NCBI GenBank assembly: GCA_023101885.1
Contig: JALPQD010000115.1
Span: 1,309,953-1,373,952, forward strand
Reading direction: 5' to 3'
DNA length: 64,000 nt
Source of the DNA: Typhlomys cinereus
Taxonomy: Eukaryota; Chordata; Mammalia; Rodentia; Platacanthomyidae
Shown piece by piece: positions 54,031 through 64,000 of this stretch (position 1 is its first letter; the number at the start of each line of letters is the position of its first letter). A model generated the notes under the pieces. The model saw nothing but the letters and a program-made list of their open reading frames with translations. It was not told the origin of the DNA and searched no databases. The position numbers and the translations under genes are program-made.

Positions 54031-55521
54031 CATGCATATGCGTTACAGAATGATTTCAAAAACACCCAAGAAGCCACAAAGTCTAAAGTAGCTGTACTGA
54101 GGACAGAGGCAGAGAACTGGCACAGAGGTGGAGAGAAGTCTCTATGAGGAACCAACTGAGAAATCTTACCGACCAGCAGGTGCAGAGCCACTGGGGGTGC
54201 AGAGCTGCCAAATGCAGATCCAGTTAGTGTCCATCTAAGGGGACTATTGTCACAGGCAGAAGAAACTTTCCTTGAGCTCGAGTCTCAGTAGCAAGATGGA
54301 GGTCCATGATGGAGACAATTTTCCTGAATGAGGCTCATGACACGTGACCAGGTGACAATGATTCAGCATACTGCCATGTCTTGATCTTGTAGCAAGGAGA
54401 TTACAGCTGGGATGACTGATACGCTCATGTCTGGTGTTTCTGATCATTTATGTATCTACACATATAATTATTTGTTGACACAAGTTCTCAGTGTGCCTCA
54501 TGGTGTGCTGGCAGATGGAGGTAGCTGGCTGTACAATCAAGATGTCGAGTCATTCTATCTTAGTATTTACATCCAAGATCAAACTTGTTTTCTCCATGGA
54601 TTCGATCACGGCTAGGTAGTCTGAAAGCAGTTGTTCCACATGAGAGAGAAGAACCCAGAGCAGGCCCAGTGGGCTCTCCTCAGCCCCCCAACCTGTTCCA
54701 TGTATACCTGGAGCTGGAAATTCACAAGGACAGAAAAGTTTTTCCTAGATGGAAGGTACACGGATGGGCAGCTCCTCCTTTGGAGGCTCAACATGCCTTA
54801 CTGGCCTGAGAGGCAGATTATGTTTTCAAGTCCTGCAGGAGAACTCAGTCACAGCAGAATAAAAAGGGAGTCTCCTCCGAAGCCTTTGTTTACCTCATTA
54901 CCATGCTATCTTTAAATTTCTGCAGTGAACTAAAATAAGGTTTGACTCCTCTCCGCCCCCTCCCCCCACAGGATCAGGTATCTAACCAAGTCTGGTTAGG
55001 AATGAGCTAGTCTGTGAGCCAGAGAGAGCAGGGAGTTATCCCTGGCAGGACAAGAGAAAGGGCTCCTATCGCCTTCCTTGCTTTGCTTCTTTGATCATCT
55101 TCCTAAATACATTTAGCCCTTCCTGATAGCCATTTGGTTTCCCTCAACATACTTATTAAACCATCAAGGAAGAATTGGCCTTGCTGGATCCTGGCAGAAG
55201 AGCCTCCAACATGTTTTGACAAGAGCTGTTCAAAGAGCTCCCCTGACCCAGTGCATTCCCAGGAGGACTGCAGCAGAAGTGGCTTGGTTATTTGCTGAGT
55301 AATTTACCAAGCAAAACTGCACTTGATGGACGGACTCCAAGAATCGATGGACTAACTCCAAGATGCAAACTTTGAGTCTCTCTCAGAGACTGATGGGAAT
55401 GTATCTGCAAATTTCAAAAAGGTGCTCTAACAGCAGAAATTCCTCTCTGTTGGGCACGTGCATTGCTGTGCACCAAGTCCAAATTCGGGCAAATTGCTCT
55501 GTGGAAACCCTATGTTTCTGC
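54031..55521. other. About 1.5 kb of anonymous sequence
   Basis: Several overlapping short open frames at 54585-54915 on both strands lack a family signature. No repeat recognised. Confidence 0.45.
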
Positions 55522-55536
55522 AAGAAAAAGTAAGAT

Positions 55537-55786
55537 TGGGCTGGAGAGATGGCTCAGGGTTTAAGACTCCGTCTCAAAAACAGAAGGTCCTGAGTTCAGA
55601 TCCCAGGTTCCATGTAATAATCGCCAGGTTGAAATGACAGCATCCTGTACTTCCAACCCTGGTGGGCGGAGCCTGGGAAATTCCAAAGCCAGGCCAGAAG
55701 GAGGTAGAAACAATTCAAGATGATTCCTGAAGTCACCCTTGGTCCTCCACAGGGACACACAGTGCCCTCTGATACACACACGCGTG

Positions 55787-55824
<38 letters not shown>

Positions 55825-55850
55825 ATAAATAAATAAAATATTTTTTTAAA
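55537..55850 (+). mobile_element. Young type II SINE
   Basis: 'gggctggagagatggctcag' head, 'cctgagttcagatcccagg', 'tggtgggcggagcctgggaa', 'gattcctgaagtcacccttg', 'cacagtgccctctgatac', then (CA)n and an A-rich tail. Imperfect duplication: aagaaaaagtaag at 55522-55534, aagaaagagcaag at 55852-55864. Confidence 0.88.
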
Positions 55851-55916
55851 AAAGAAAGAGCAAGTCAACTATGTCAGGGTGATCAAGTTGGTGGTAAATT
55901 CCTAGAGAAATCTATG

Positions 55917-56045
55917 GTGGAAGAAGGGACCGGTAGAAGAAAAGAAGAAAAAAAGGAAGGAAAGGAAGGGAGAAGGGGAAAAGGAAAGGAAGGACGGAGG
56001 GAGGTTAAGAAGAGGGAAGGGAAGGAGGACAAAGAAAAAGATAAA
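55917..56045 (+). repeat. Long purine-rich tract
   Basis: Almost uninterrupted A/G for about 130 bases with GGAA/GAAG words. It could be the purine tract of an old L1 3' UTR or an expanded tail of the preceding SINE. I see no L1 tip after it. Confidence 0.8.
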
Positions 56046-56459
56046 AACTTTTTAGAAAAGAAACACAACACAGTGTTCCCTGTCTGAACCAATAGACATT
56101 TCCCAGTGACCACTCTGCAAGTTCATCCAGTAACTGTGCTGGTCCCCTGGGCAGCTTGCAGTCATTCATCTCGTCTCGTTCCCTCTATCTTTAAACTGAA
56201 AGATATGATTTCAATATCTGGCAATACGTGTGTGCAGTATGTGCTCCATGCTTTTACAAGCACAGGGAGATTTGCACCAATAACTGCCATGCTGACTGTC
56301 CTGTGGTGGGAGGAGTAGGATCCAAAAAGACTGGGTGGGAGGAAGGGCAGGAGGCAAACTCTTCCTCAAATACTCTTTTTAAACATGTTTTGTTCTCCAA
56401 ACCATGTTGACCCATTGTTTATATTGTTGTTAGATACAAGTGCGAATTTCACGGTCAAA
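56046..56459. other. Anonymous sequence
   Basis: Nothing recognised. Confidence 0.45.
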
Positions 56460-56845
56460 GGTTTACACTCTGGGCACCTTTATAAAGAATCAGTGGTTGA
56501 GCTAGGTGCTGAGAAAGCCTTTGGGAGACTGTCTAGTTGATGGAGAAGACCCAGTCCACGGTGGGAGGGACTAGTCCCTGGGCAGATGAATAAGATGGAG
56601 AGAACTGGGTGAGGAAGTTGGCATTCTTTGGAAATTGCCAGACATGCTGTTCTGGCAAAATAGGGCTTTCCCTCTCTCAGCAATCCTGTGGAATGTATGG
56701 ATATGATATGATCCGCCTCTGATGATGGCGTGCCCTCTCCTGTCAAGATGAACTAGGAACTGTAGCCAGATAATCATAAATAGGAAAACTCCCCTTGGTC
56801 CCTTAAGCAGTTTTGTCTTGAATTTGTCAGCAACATATAAGCAAA
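56460..56845 (+). mobile_element. Interspersed repeat R, sense
   Basis: 'aaagaatcagtggttgagct', 'gactagtccctgggcagatg', 'attgccagacatgctgttct' and 'ccttggtcccttaagcagtt'. It is closest to 58645-59085, sharing 'aaagaatcagtggttgag'. Confidence 0.7.
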
Positions 56846-57021
56846 CTGCTTATTTGTACAGTTTATTTAAAAAAAAAATTGGTGGATGAATGAAAGTTTA
56901 AAAAAAAAAAAAAAGATTACTTCAAGAACAGGAGACCGAGTGGCATACTGTCTCCATCCAGTCCTCTGCTCACCTTTCACCTTTCCTCTCCTTGTCCTAA
57001 TCAAGTCAGCATTATGTGCAT

Positions 57022-57029
57022 GTGTGTGT

Positions 57030-57092
<63 letters not shown>

Positions 57093-57320
57093 GGCACATC
57101 GTTTGTGTGTCTGTGGAGAGCCAAGAGTGGCATCGGGAATCATCCTGGATTATTCTACCTTTTTATTGTCTTGCTCTGGGGTTCCGCAGGCTCTACTTTC
57201 CAGGGTCAGAATTACAGGCCACCACTGTATCCTCCCACGCATTTTTACATGGGGAATCTGAACTCAGGTCCTCTGATTTTCAAAGCCAAGACTTTAAACC
57301 CTAAGCCCTCTACTCAACCC
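57022..57320 (-). mobile_element. Type II SINE, antisense, with long (GT)n
   Basis: A GT run of about 65 bp (57022-57088), then 'gaatcatcctggattattct', 'tttttacatggggaatctga' and the head remnant at 57290-57320. It is moderately diverged. Confidence 0.8.
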
Positions 57321-58113
57321 AAGTCCGCATCAAGTCTCAGCAGTAATGCTGATAATTCTTTAGAATACAGACCGACAGAAAGATGTTTCATGTGCAGGTA
57401 TTTATCACTGACATTGTTTAGAATTGCCCACATATGGTAATAATAAAAAGCAAGCCAACGTTTAGTTGATTTTATTGTTTTCAATTCTCTGCAGACGATG
57501 TCTGCACTCGGGGCAGCCTGTTCCTCTCTGTGCGCGCCCACCCAACCCTAAGCACAGCTGCTGTGGTTCCTAAATCTTTGCCTTGGCACGAATGAAGCAG
57601 AGATCTAGACAAAGCAAAAGAAAAGAAAAGAAAAGAAAAAGCACCTGCTGGAGAAATAATTCTTGTGGTCCTTTCTCTGTTTCTGGACAGGAGTCTTGGG
57701 GTTAATTTGTATGTGGTCTAAGATGTTCTTGGGGCAACATGAAACAAACTAGATGGTGTTGCCAGAGGAGAGCTAGCCAACTGGTATCAGATGGACAGTT
57801 TATCACAGCCTGTGTTTGCTCCATGGTCTTGTAAGCCTAGAAATTGGGCATTTTCACAACCTTCTAGAAGAAGGCTGATTCTTCTCTAAGACTGAAACCA
57901 GTGACAAACTGGAAATGGTCAGTAGAGTGGTCAGTATAGTCATTTACTGAGGGGAAGGCAACATTGAGAAGGCTAATGCTCCTGGGGGCTATTCCTTTGC
58001 TGTTCCCTCTAGATTTGAAAAGCACACAATCCCAGATTACTGTTCAACTCAGGTGAAGCCATGTTCTCTGCAAAGTACCCTTGAATGAGGTCTTGCCCAG
58101 CCCTGAACAGAAT
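57321..58113. other. Anonymous sequence
   Basis: Contains a short (AAAAG)n run at about 57619-57641. Nothing else recognised. Confidence 0.45.
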
Positions 58114-58114
58114 A

Positions 58115-58168
<54 letters not shown>

Positions 58169-58412
58169 TACTCAGGTATGTATACAACAGGGCACCATCA
58201 GTGTGTGTGTCTGTAGAGGCCCAAGGGTAACATTGGGAATCATCCTGGATTGCCTCACCCTCTTATTGCTTTGCTCTGGGATTTCCAAGACTCTGCTTTC
58301 CAGAACCGGAAGTACAGGCCACAGAGTTTTTACATGGGCTCTGGGTCTCCCACACTCAGGCCCTTTTGCTTGGGAGACAAGAATTTAACCTCTGAGCCAT
58401 CTCCCCAGCCCC
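58114..58412 (-). mobile_element. Type II SINE, antisense, with (GT)n
   Basis: GT run (58117-58164), 'gggaatcatcctggattgcc', 'tttttacatgggctctgggt' and head 'cctctgagccatctccccag'. Short 'cagaatat' words flank it (58107 and 58412), compatible with a duplication. Confidence 0.82.
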
Positions 58413-58644
58413 AGAATATATTTTTAAAGGAATGGCACTGGAGATATTTGAGCACAGCAGAAGTGAGCCAATGAGCAGATCATTGTCTCCCAACATCAGT
58501 CGTGAACTCTACCATGTCTTTGTCCTGCTGTGGCACCACAAGACTTCCCAGTGCCATCCCAGAGTGAAAGCCACTCCAAGTCATAGAGTATCTGAGCATA
58601 ATAATCCTCTAGTCCAAGATCCTACAGAAAGATTCCTGTCATAA
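58413..58644. other. Anonymous spacer
   Basis: Nothing recognised. Confidence 0.4.
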
Positions 58645-59085
58645 TTAGATACAGCTATCAACTTGACAACTGAGCATATGAGCTCTGGGCACATTTGTAA
58701 AGAATCAGTGGTTGAGTTAGGCCTGCCCAAGTCTCTAGGAGATTGTCTAATTCATGGGAAGGCCCAGCCCTTGGTGGGTGGGATTAGTCCCTGGGCAGGT
58801 GAATAAGATGCAGGGAGCTAATTAGAGAAGTTGGCGTCCTTCTGTATACTTGGCCAGACATTTTGGCCTGGAAAGTGAGAACTATCCTCTCAGCAGTCAT
58901 GTGGATATAGTGTGGCCAGTTCCCTCCCTCAGCCCTTGGTGTTGGTATGGGCTCTCCTGCCTAGGTGGACAAGGAGCTGTGAGCAGACGATTGTAAGTCA
59001 GAATAAACTCCCTTGTTCCCTTAAGCCATTTAGTCATGAATTTATTGTCAATAAATGCAGAGTCAATGCAATACTTCATTTCTGT
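58645..59085 (+). mobile_element. Interspersed repeat R, sense, best-preserved copy
   Basis: 'gctatcaacttgacaactga', 'cttggtgggtgggattagtc', 'cttctgtatacttggccaga', 'ggatatagtgtggccagttc' and 'aataaactcccttgttccct'. AATAAA near the end suggests that the source is transcribed and polyadenylated. Confidence 0.72.
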
Positions 59086-61384
59086 TTAATTTTGTTGCAT
59101 GATATTTGTGAGTTCCAATACCCCAAGCAGTATTCCTTACCAACTACAATTAGTCATTGGATTGTGTACATTGAACATGTAGTGAAGGCCAATGGGGGAT
59201 GTCAAGGGATATTTTGTGTAAGCAAGACCAGAACTACTCATGAGAGGACTTTCTTAGGATTCCCCTGCCTTCTGTACACGTTTCCTCACCCAATGAGGAG
59301 TGCCCACACTTTGCAGAGTCTGCTTCTTCTAACCCCACATTTAGTGCTATGATAGATTCATTCTTTATTGTACTACATCATTTTTAAAATCAGTGCTTAA
59401 GTGACAAGTTAAAGAGTTATACCCATGGGCCGATAGCTCCAGTTTAATTTTATGTAAGGAGTCTAATTTACTTCTACTTAATTCCACAGCTTTCTTTCTA
59501 GGCAAGCATCTCCAATTCAATTTTATTTAATGTCTGATTTATTTCTATGTAATTAATCTACAATATTCTGGATTACTTATAGGCATCTTACTGCCACTGT
59601 CATGTAATATCTCTGATCGACACAAACTTCGGAGTCTTCTTTCCTCTGAAATTTCTAAAGCCAAGATGGGACAGTGTGAACTAATGACCCTTTTCAAAGC
59701 AATCAAAGTTGAAAACTTCAAAGGAACCATTGTATTTCTAAAAATGGACCATAATGTTGATGGGGAAGTAAAGGAGGACATTTTCCTCATTGGTATATCC
59801 ACTGATCTAGGATGTTTGCTGGAGCATGAATCAGGACAGGCATAAGTTATCACAGACTAAATGAAACACAGTGAGTGGATCGCATAAGTGAAAAGATTTG
59901 AAAATAGGAGGGAGTCTGGCAGAGAAGCTGAAGGATTGTAAGGGGAAAAGAAGGGGGGAATGGAATTTGGGACTAAGGGTTTAAAATATTATAAAGTCAC
60001 ATATGCATAAATGCAACATTAAATAAAAAAGAATTTTCAGAAAGTGGACCAAATCTCCAAGCAATTGTGAAGCTCAACAGCATGAAGTAAAAAAGTTAAC
60101 AGACTCATCCTCTAAGAAGAAGAGCATACTCCTGGCCAGTCTCAGGTGACTTTCAGGCAGCCATGATAAAGGCAGAGAGATGAGAGAACATGTGGCCCCT
60201 TGAATTCCTTAGATTTAAAAACTTTGGAATCTACATGAGCGTTAAATGAACAGATTCTTGAAGGTCTCTAGCTGTCTGGAGACAAGGAAGGTAAAAAATT
60301 GACAGTGCCAAATGTCAATTTTCTAACACAGCTCTCTGCCAATTGAGCTTTGTTTGTTGTACAAATGTCTGTGTTCTAAAACTCAAGAGAAAAAGAAGAG
60401 ATTGGTCCAAATTGGTCCAACCAGTTGTAGTGACAGAATGATCTGGTAACAGGTGGTCAAATGAAACTAAGAAAAATGGTACTCCTAGGTACCGTGGCTG
60501 GTGCAAAAACAACCTGCTTATCTTAAACAGCAGAAAACTTTAAGCAATAATCCAAGCACTGAAAACCCATCCACCAAGTAGAAGTTACAGATATTTCAGA
60601 ATAAGGTGTCTGGCTCTTCAGTTGAAGGATTTCATTTCCTCAAAATTAACTTTCCTTCTCAGAGTCAATTCCATCCAGCAGGATGAATATCAGCAACTCC
60701 ATGATACTCCCATCAGTCCTCAGAGCAGAGATCTAAGAAGGGAACTCTCCCAGGAGAAGTTCCCTCCAGAAGACTGCTCTGTGGGTTGCAGCTCAGTGGC
60801 CCTGGGTGAGATTTGTTTCTGAAGACCATAGAAAGACCCTTTGTCCTCTGACTTCCTTAGGGTTCACCTCATCCAAGGAAATCCTTCTGTGTGCAGGAAT
60901 ATTTTGATTTTACTCCCAGGTGATCCTTAAAATCATTTTCATCCTTCAAATGACAACTGTTTATAAGTATGGGATTTGTTTTGTTTTGTTTTAGTCTAGC
61001 TTACTAGTCTATTGTAGAATTCCCTGAGCAGAAAAAAAATGTATGCAAACTCAATCCTCAGAGCTAGCATGATACAAACCCACAGGTCCTTATGTAGAAT
61101 TATAAAAGCCTTTAATATTTTAAAATATTACAAAATTGATACAAAATCATCTGGCAATGTAAAAGTGATTTTTAAAATATTCATTTAGTTTTAATATGGC
61201 TACTACTAAAATATTAATGAGCTTGATTAAAGGATGCTTGCTGCTCCAATCCCATGGGGAGTATTAATATTTGGAAGATGAATCAGAACCCCATTCTATA
61301 GCTTAGTAAACTGCAAAGTGCATCTGGCTCCAAGCCATCTGGGTAGGAAGGCATGGCTTTTTCAGCAGACAAGGCAAGACACAC
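59086..61384. other. About 2.3 kb of anonymous sequence
   Basis: 59870-60035, ending 'tgcaacattaaataaaaaag' after a purine-rich stretch, could be a diverged sense L1 3' end. Minus-strand 59545-59853 holds a 102-codon open frame with no family signature. Nothing else recognised. Confidence 0.4.
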
Positions 61385-61590
61385 CAACAGAACTGAATTT
61401 GAATCTCCTCTCTAGATGTATGTAGGCAAGGAACTTGTTTTCTCTGGATGTATTTCCTCCTCAGTGGAACGGAGCTGAGAATTCTGTCTTTCTCACGGGG
61501 GAAGTAGAGGGAGGATGAAGACCGATAGTATTAAATGGGACAAGTTACATGAAAATACTCCTGAGCATCTAGTAAGTGCATAGCAAAAGA
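61385..61590 (+). mobile_element. MIR-like SINE relic
   Basis: 'gaatttgaatctcctctcta', 'gtatttcctcctcagtggaa' and 'gcatctagtaagtgcatagc' occur in MIR order. Confidence 0.5.
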
Positions 61591-61684
61591 TATTTTTTTT
61601 TTACTTTGTATCTTTTCCCTTCCTGAAGAATCTAGGCACAGTACTAGATAACCACCAAGACACAAAAAAATAGAAAAAGAAAAA

Positions 61685-61960
61685 TCCACTTTTTTTTAAT
61701 GTTTATTTAAGAGAGAGGGAGAGAAGGAAAGAGAATGAGAAAGAGAAAGAGAGAGAGAAAGACAGAGATAGAGACAGAGACAGAGAGAAACAAGAATAAG
61801 AGAACAAGAGACAGAGTATGCCATGCCATGCCTGTGGAGGTCATTACACAACTCTCAGAAGCCAGCCCTCTCTTTCCTGCCCTTTGGACTCTGGGAATCA
61901 AATTCAGGTCACGAACCTTATACGCAGGAGACTTTACCTGTTCAACAATCTTGTCGGGCC
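61685..61960 (-). mobile_element. B3/Dip-like SINE, antisense, with GA-rich part
   Basis: 'taatgtttatttaagagaga' and a long GA-rich run, then 'tggactctgggaatcaaatt' and 'aggagactttacctgttcaa'. The order resembles an antisense B3-like or jerboa Dip-like SINE. Confidence 0.55.
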
Positions 61961-62680
61961 CAAACTCACTTCTAATAAAGATAAAGCATAAAAGTAGAGA
62001 CAGACAGCATAAATGATCAGAAATAGCAAGTCCTTTCAAGAAGTAAAGTGCTCCAATATGGCTGCAATTGGAGCTCCAAGGTGGCTAAGACCTCCCCTGC
62101 TATAACCCCTGGTGACTGAGATCTCGCCTATGACCCTTCTGACTAAGTTCTTTGTGTGTATCCCTTGAAGTTTCCCTTAGGTTGACTCTTTAATGACCTA
62201 TTAATTGATTCAATCAATTGATACAAGTTCGTGGGCAGGTGGGTAATTTTCTTTTTCCATTTCTACTGTCATTCTGGTAAGAGAATAGCTGAAAATATTG
62301 CTTGCATTCTTGACCACAGAGACTCTAGGACTGTTGTCACATTGTCTGCTCCACTTTTTTTAATGAACTGGCTTCATTACACCTAGTCAACTGCAAAGGC
62401 CATAAAACACTGAGGTATTGATGTGGAATATGCATGTGCAAGAAGCAAAGGTTTAATGAACTTTGTTTAAACCAATAAGGAAGACAAGAAGATCCCTGAA
62501 GCAATTGTAGGCAGAATTAGAACTTCTGTTTTAACAATATATTTATAAATTAAAGCACTAAAAACAAATCACTAGACTTTCTGTCTCTCAAGCACAGAAT
62601 ATTACTGGTTGATATTTATATTTGTAGTTTTATGCTTAAAAGAAAAGAATGTGAGGCACTATCTCCGATCTCCAGAAGGA
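61961..62680. other. Anonymous sequence
   Basis: Nothing recognised. Confidence 0.45.
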
Positions 62681-62820
62681 GTGCTGAAATTGATTAGCCT
62701 TGGCTTCCCTGGGTCCTGGGATTGATTGGCTATGGCTTCCACTGGTGCTGAAATCTGTTGGTCAAGACTCATAGTCGCTAGGATTTGTTTGCACGACTTC
62801 CATGGGTGCAGAATTGAGCC
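62681..62820. repeat. Degenerate ~32-bp minisatellite
   Basis: Units start near 62681, 62713, 62745, 62774 and 62805, spaced 32, 32, 29 and 31 bp. They share a 'gtgctgaaattgattggct' plus 'ggcttccatgg'-like pattern. Nearest matches are the first and third starts (both gtgctgaaat). Confidence 0.6.
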
Positions 62821-63765
62821 ACTATTTTGCAAATTCTACTTCTTATTTTCCACTCATTCATTCATTTACCATTCACCCACCCATCCGTTGATATCCTTTT
62901 CTCTGCCAAGTAGAGAACTACAGAGATAAATAAGACAGAGCCCCAAATGTGGGACAGACAAAAATTTTCCATTACCAATGTTATGGGAATTTCTCTAGAC
63001 TGATTCCCCAGGCACCAATTAGAATGGAAAAGAAGAGCTTTAGTCATAAGTAGGCTAGAGCTGTTATCACTCTCAAAAGGTTAACTTTTGACCCATAAGT
63101 TTAACTTGTATTTCATTTTATACTAAAGCAGGACAAAGGTGAAGCAAGGGAAGTGGGACTTTCCAAAAGCAAACACAATGGTTACTAAGTATTACCAGAG
63201 CAGCTAGATCACAGACAAGCTCATTGCCTTGATTCTTAGTGGACGACAGTCAAGATCAACACCAGAGCAGCAATACAGGGGCAGGTTATAGAGGTGGTAT
63301 CTTGGAGACTCAATAACTGTAACTTAATGGTTTACATTTTCCTACCTCACCAGTTCATGATTTACTAGAAGAATGTTTTCTTATTACAGAGCATCAGCCT
63401 TATCAGTGAAGTGCAAACCATGTTCTTAAGGAGAGTGATATCTACTCTCTAGAATTGTTTTTGCTGCCAAGAAAGCTGAGACAAACATGAAACTACAGGC
63501 TGAGAAGTAGAGAGAGAGATACAATGAATTCTATACAATCTTGGGATCTTCATACTCATATTATTCCTCAGTAACACTGACTCCAATAGGTGTGAGCTCA
63601 GCAGGAGGAAACACCAAGAACCAGAACTGCTGGTGGCTGTGCAAGGAAAGGAGTTCCAGGAAATGAAATCATGAGAGGTTTCATAGGAACAGTGGGCTTT
63701 GGGCAAAGATTTGAGGGGTTGAAATAGACTAATTGCATAGTAAGCATTTTAGTTACATTATATAC
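62821..63765. other. Anonymous sequence
   Basis: Nothing recognised. Confidence 0.45.
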
Positions 63766-64000
63766 TTGACTCCAGGGGTTTATTCTAGCTCACAAATCTA
63801 GGTTGCAGCCCATCATGGCAAGGGAATCATAGCAATAGAGAGTAGGGGATTGCTTTACGTCACCATGCACAGACAAGAACAGCAAGCAATGAATGCACGC
63901 ATGCATGCTTGCTTGCATGTTAGTGCTCAGCTCTCATTCTTACACAGTTCTGGATCTCATCTTCTGCCAAGGGAATTATCCCAATCATAATTGTCATAGT
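63766..64000 (-). mobile_element. Interspersed repeat R-like, antisense, cut by the window end
   Basis: 'gtttattctagctcacaaat', 'catgcatgcttgcttgcatg' and 'cattcttacacagttctgga' are in the antisense order of the R-type repeat. The rest lies beyond 64000. Confidence 0.5.

Noticed and set aside
1..64000. CRISPR arrays, operons, bacterial promoters or terminators
   Set aside because: The sequence is plainly vertebrate nuclear DNA; the regularly spaced repeats are minisatellites and microsatellites without CRISPR-like unit/spacer structure.

Overview
The window is nuclear DNA of a rodent and reads as a non-coding, transposon-rich stretch (intergenic or deep intronic). I find no protein-coding exon I would defend. 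The open frames are short, overlap simple repeats or transposons, or lack any recognisable family signature. Evidence for a rodent is the set of tRNA-headed SINEs (B2/B3/Dip-like and B4-like), L1 elements with long purine-rich 3' UTRs, Lx-like older L1 ends, and very many (CA)n and (TC)n microsatellites. The youngest SINE is not the canonical mouse or rat B1/B2/ID. Its head ('ggctggagaggtggctcag') with a distinct body suggests a mouse-related lineage outside Murinae, possibly a dipodoid (jumping mouse or jerboa relative). That lineage call is inference.

Layout. 1-5 kb: an unassigned segment between two near-identical direct repeats, a CTCF-like site, an older antisense L1 with a younger L1 nested in it, then two sense L1 3' ends. 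5-20 kb: SINEs (B4-like, B3-like, young family), MIR relics, small L1 3' ends including a 77-bp one, an antisense L1 ORF1 relic at 15.6-16.7 kb, and long stretches with nothing recognisable. 20-24.7 kb: nested repeats, antisense L1 5'/ORF fragments, an L1 3' end, and an unusual tandem-monomer segment. 24.7-40 kb: mostly anonymous sequence, with a (GATA)n array, SINEs, a small polyadenylated retrocopy, hAT/MER5-like relics and a 36-bp minisatellite.

40.9-45.6 kb is the best-resolved part. It holds one antisense L1 3' end with a perfect 14-bp target-site duplication, then a second L1 whose 5' part is inverted (twin priming) within one 15-bp duplication, then an older L1 end, a SINE, and a truncated U4 snRNA pseudogene. 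46-52 kb: SINEs, an ancient mammalian L1, MER5-like and LTR-like relics. 52.3-53.5 kb is largely repeat-free, comparatively rich in CpG, and contains a full match to the CTCF core motif; it is the best candidate for regulatory function. 53.5-64 kb returns to SINEs, microsatellites and copies of an interspersed repeat that runs from a 'caacttgac' motif to an AATAAA-type signal.

No gene network can be described. The structure is explained mainly by successive retrotransposition, with target-site duplications allowing many insertions to be bounded to the base. I found no previously undescribed biochemical system. The more notable items are the L1 3'-UTR open frame shared between copies, the two SINE families that share a head but differ in their 3' module, and several unassigned tandem or direct repeats.
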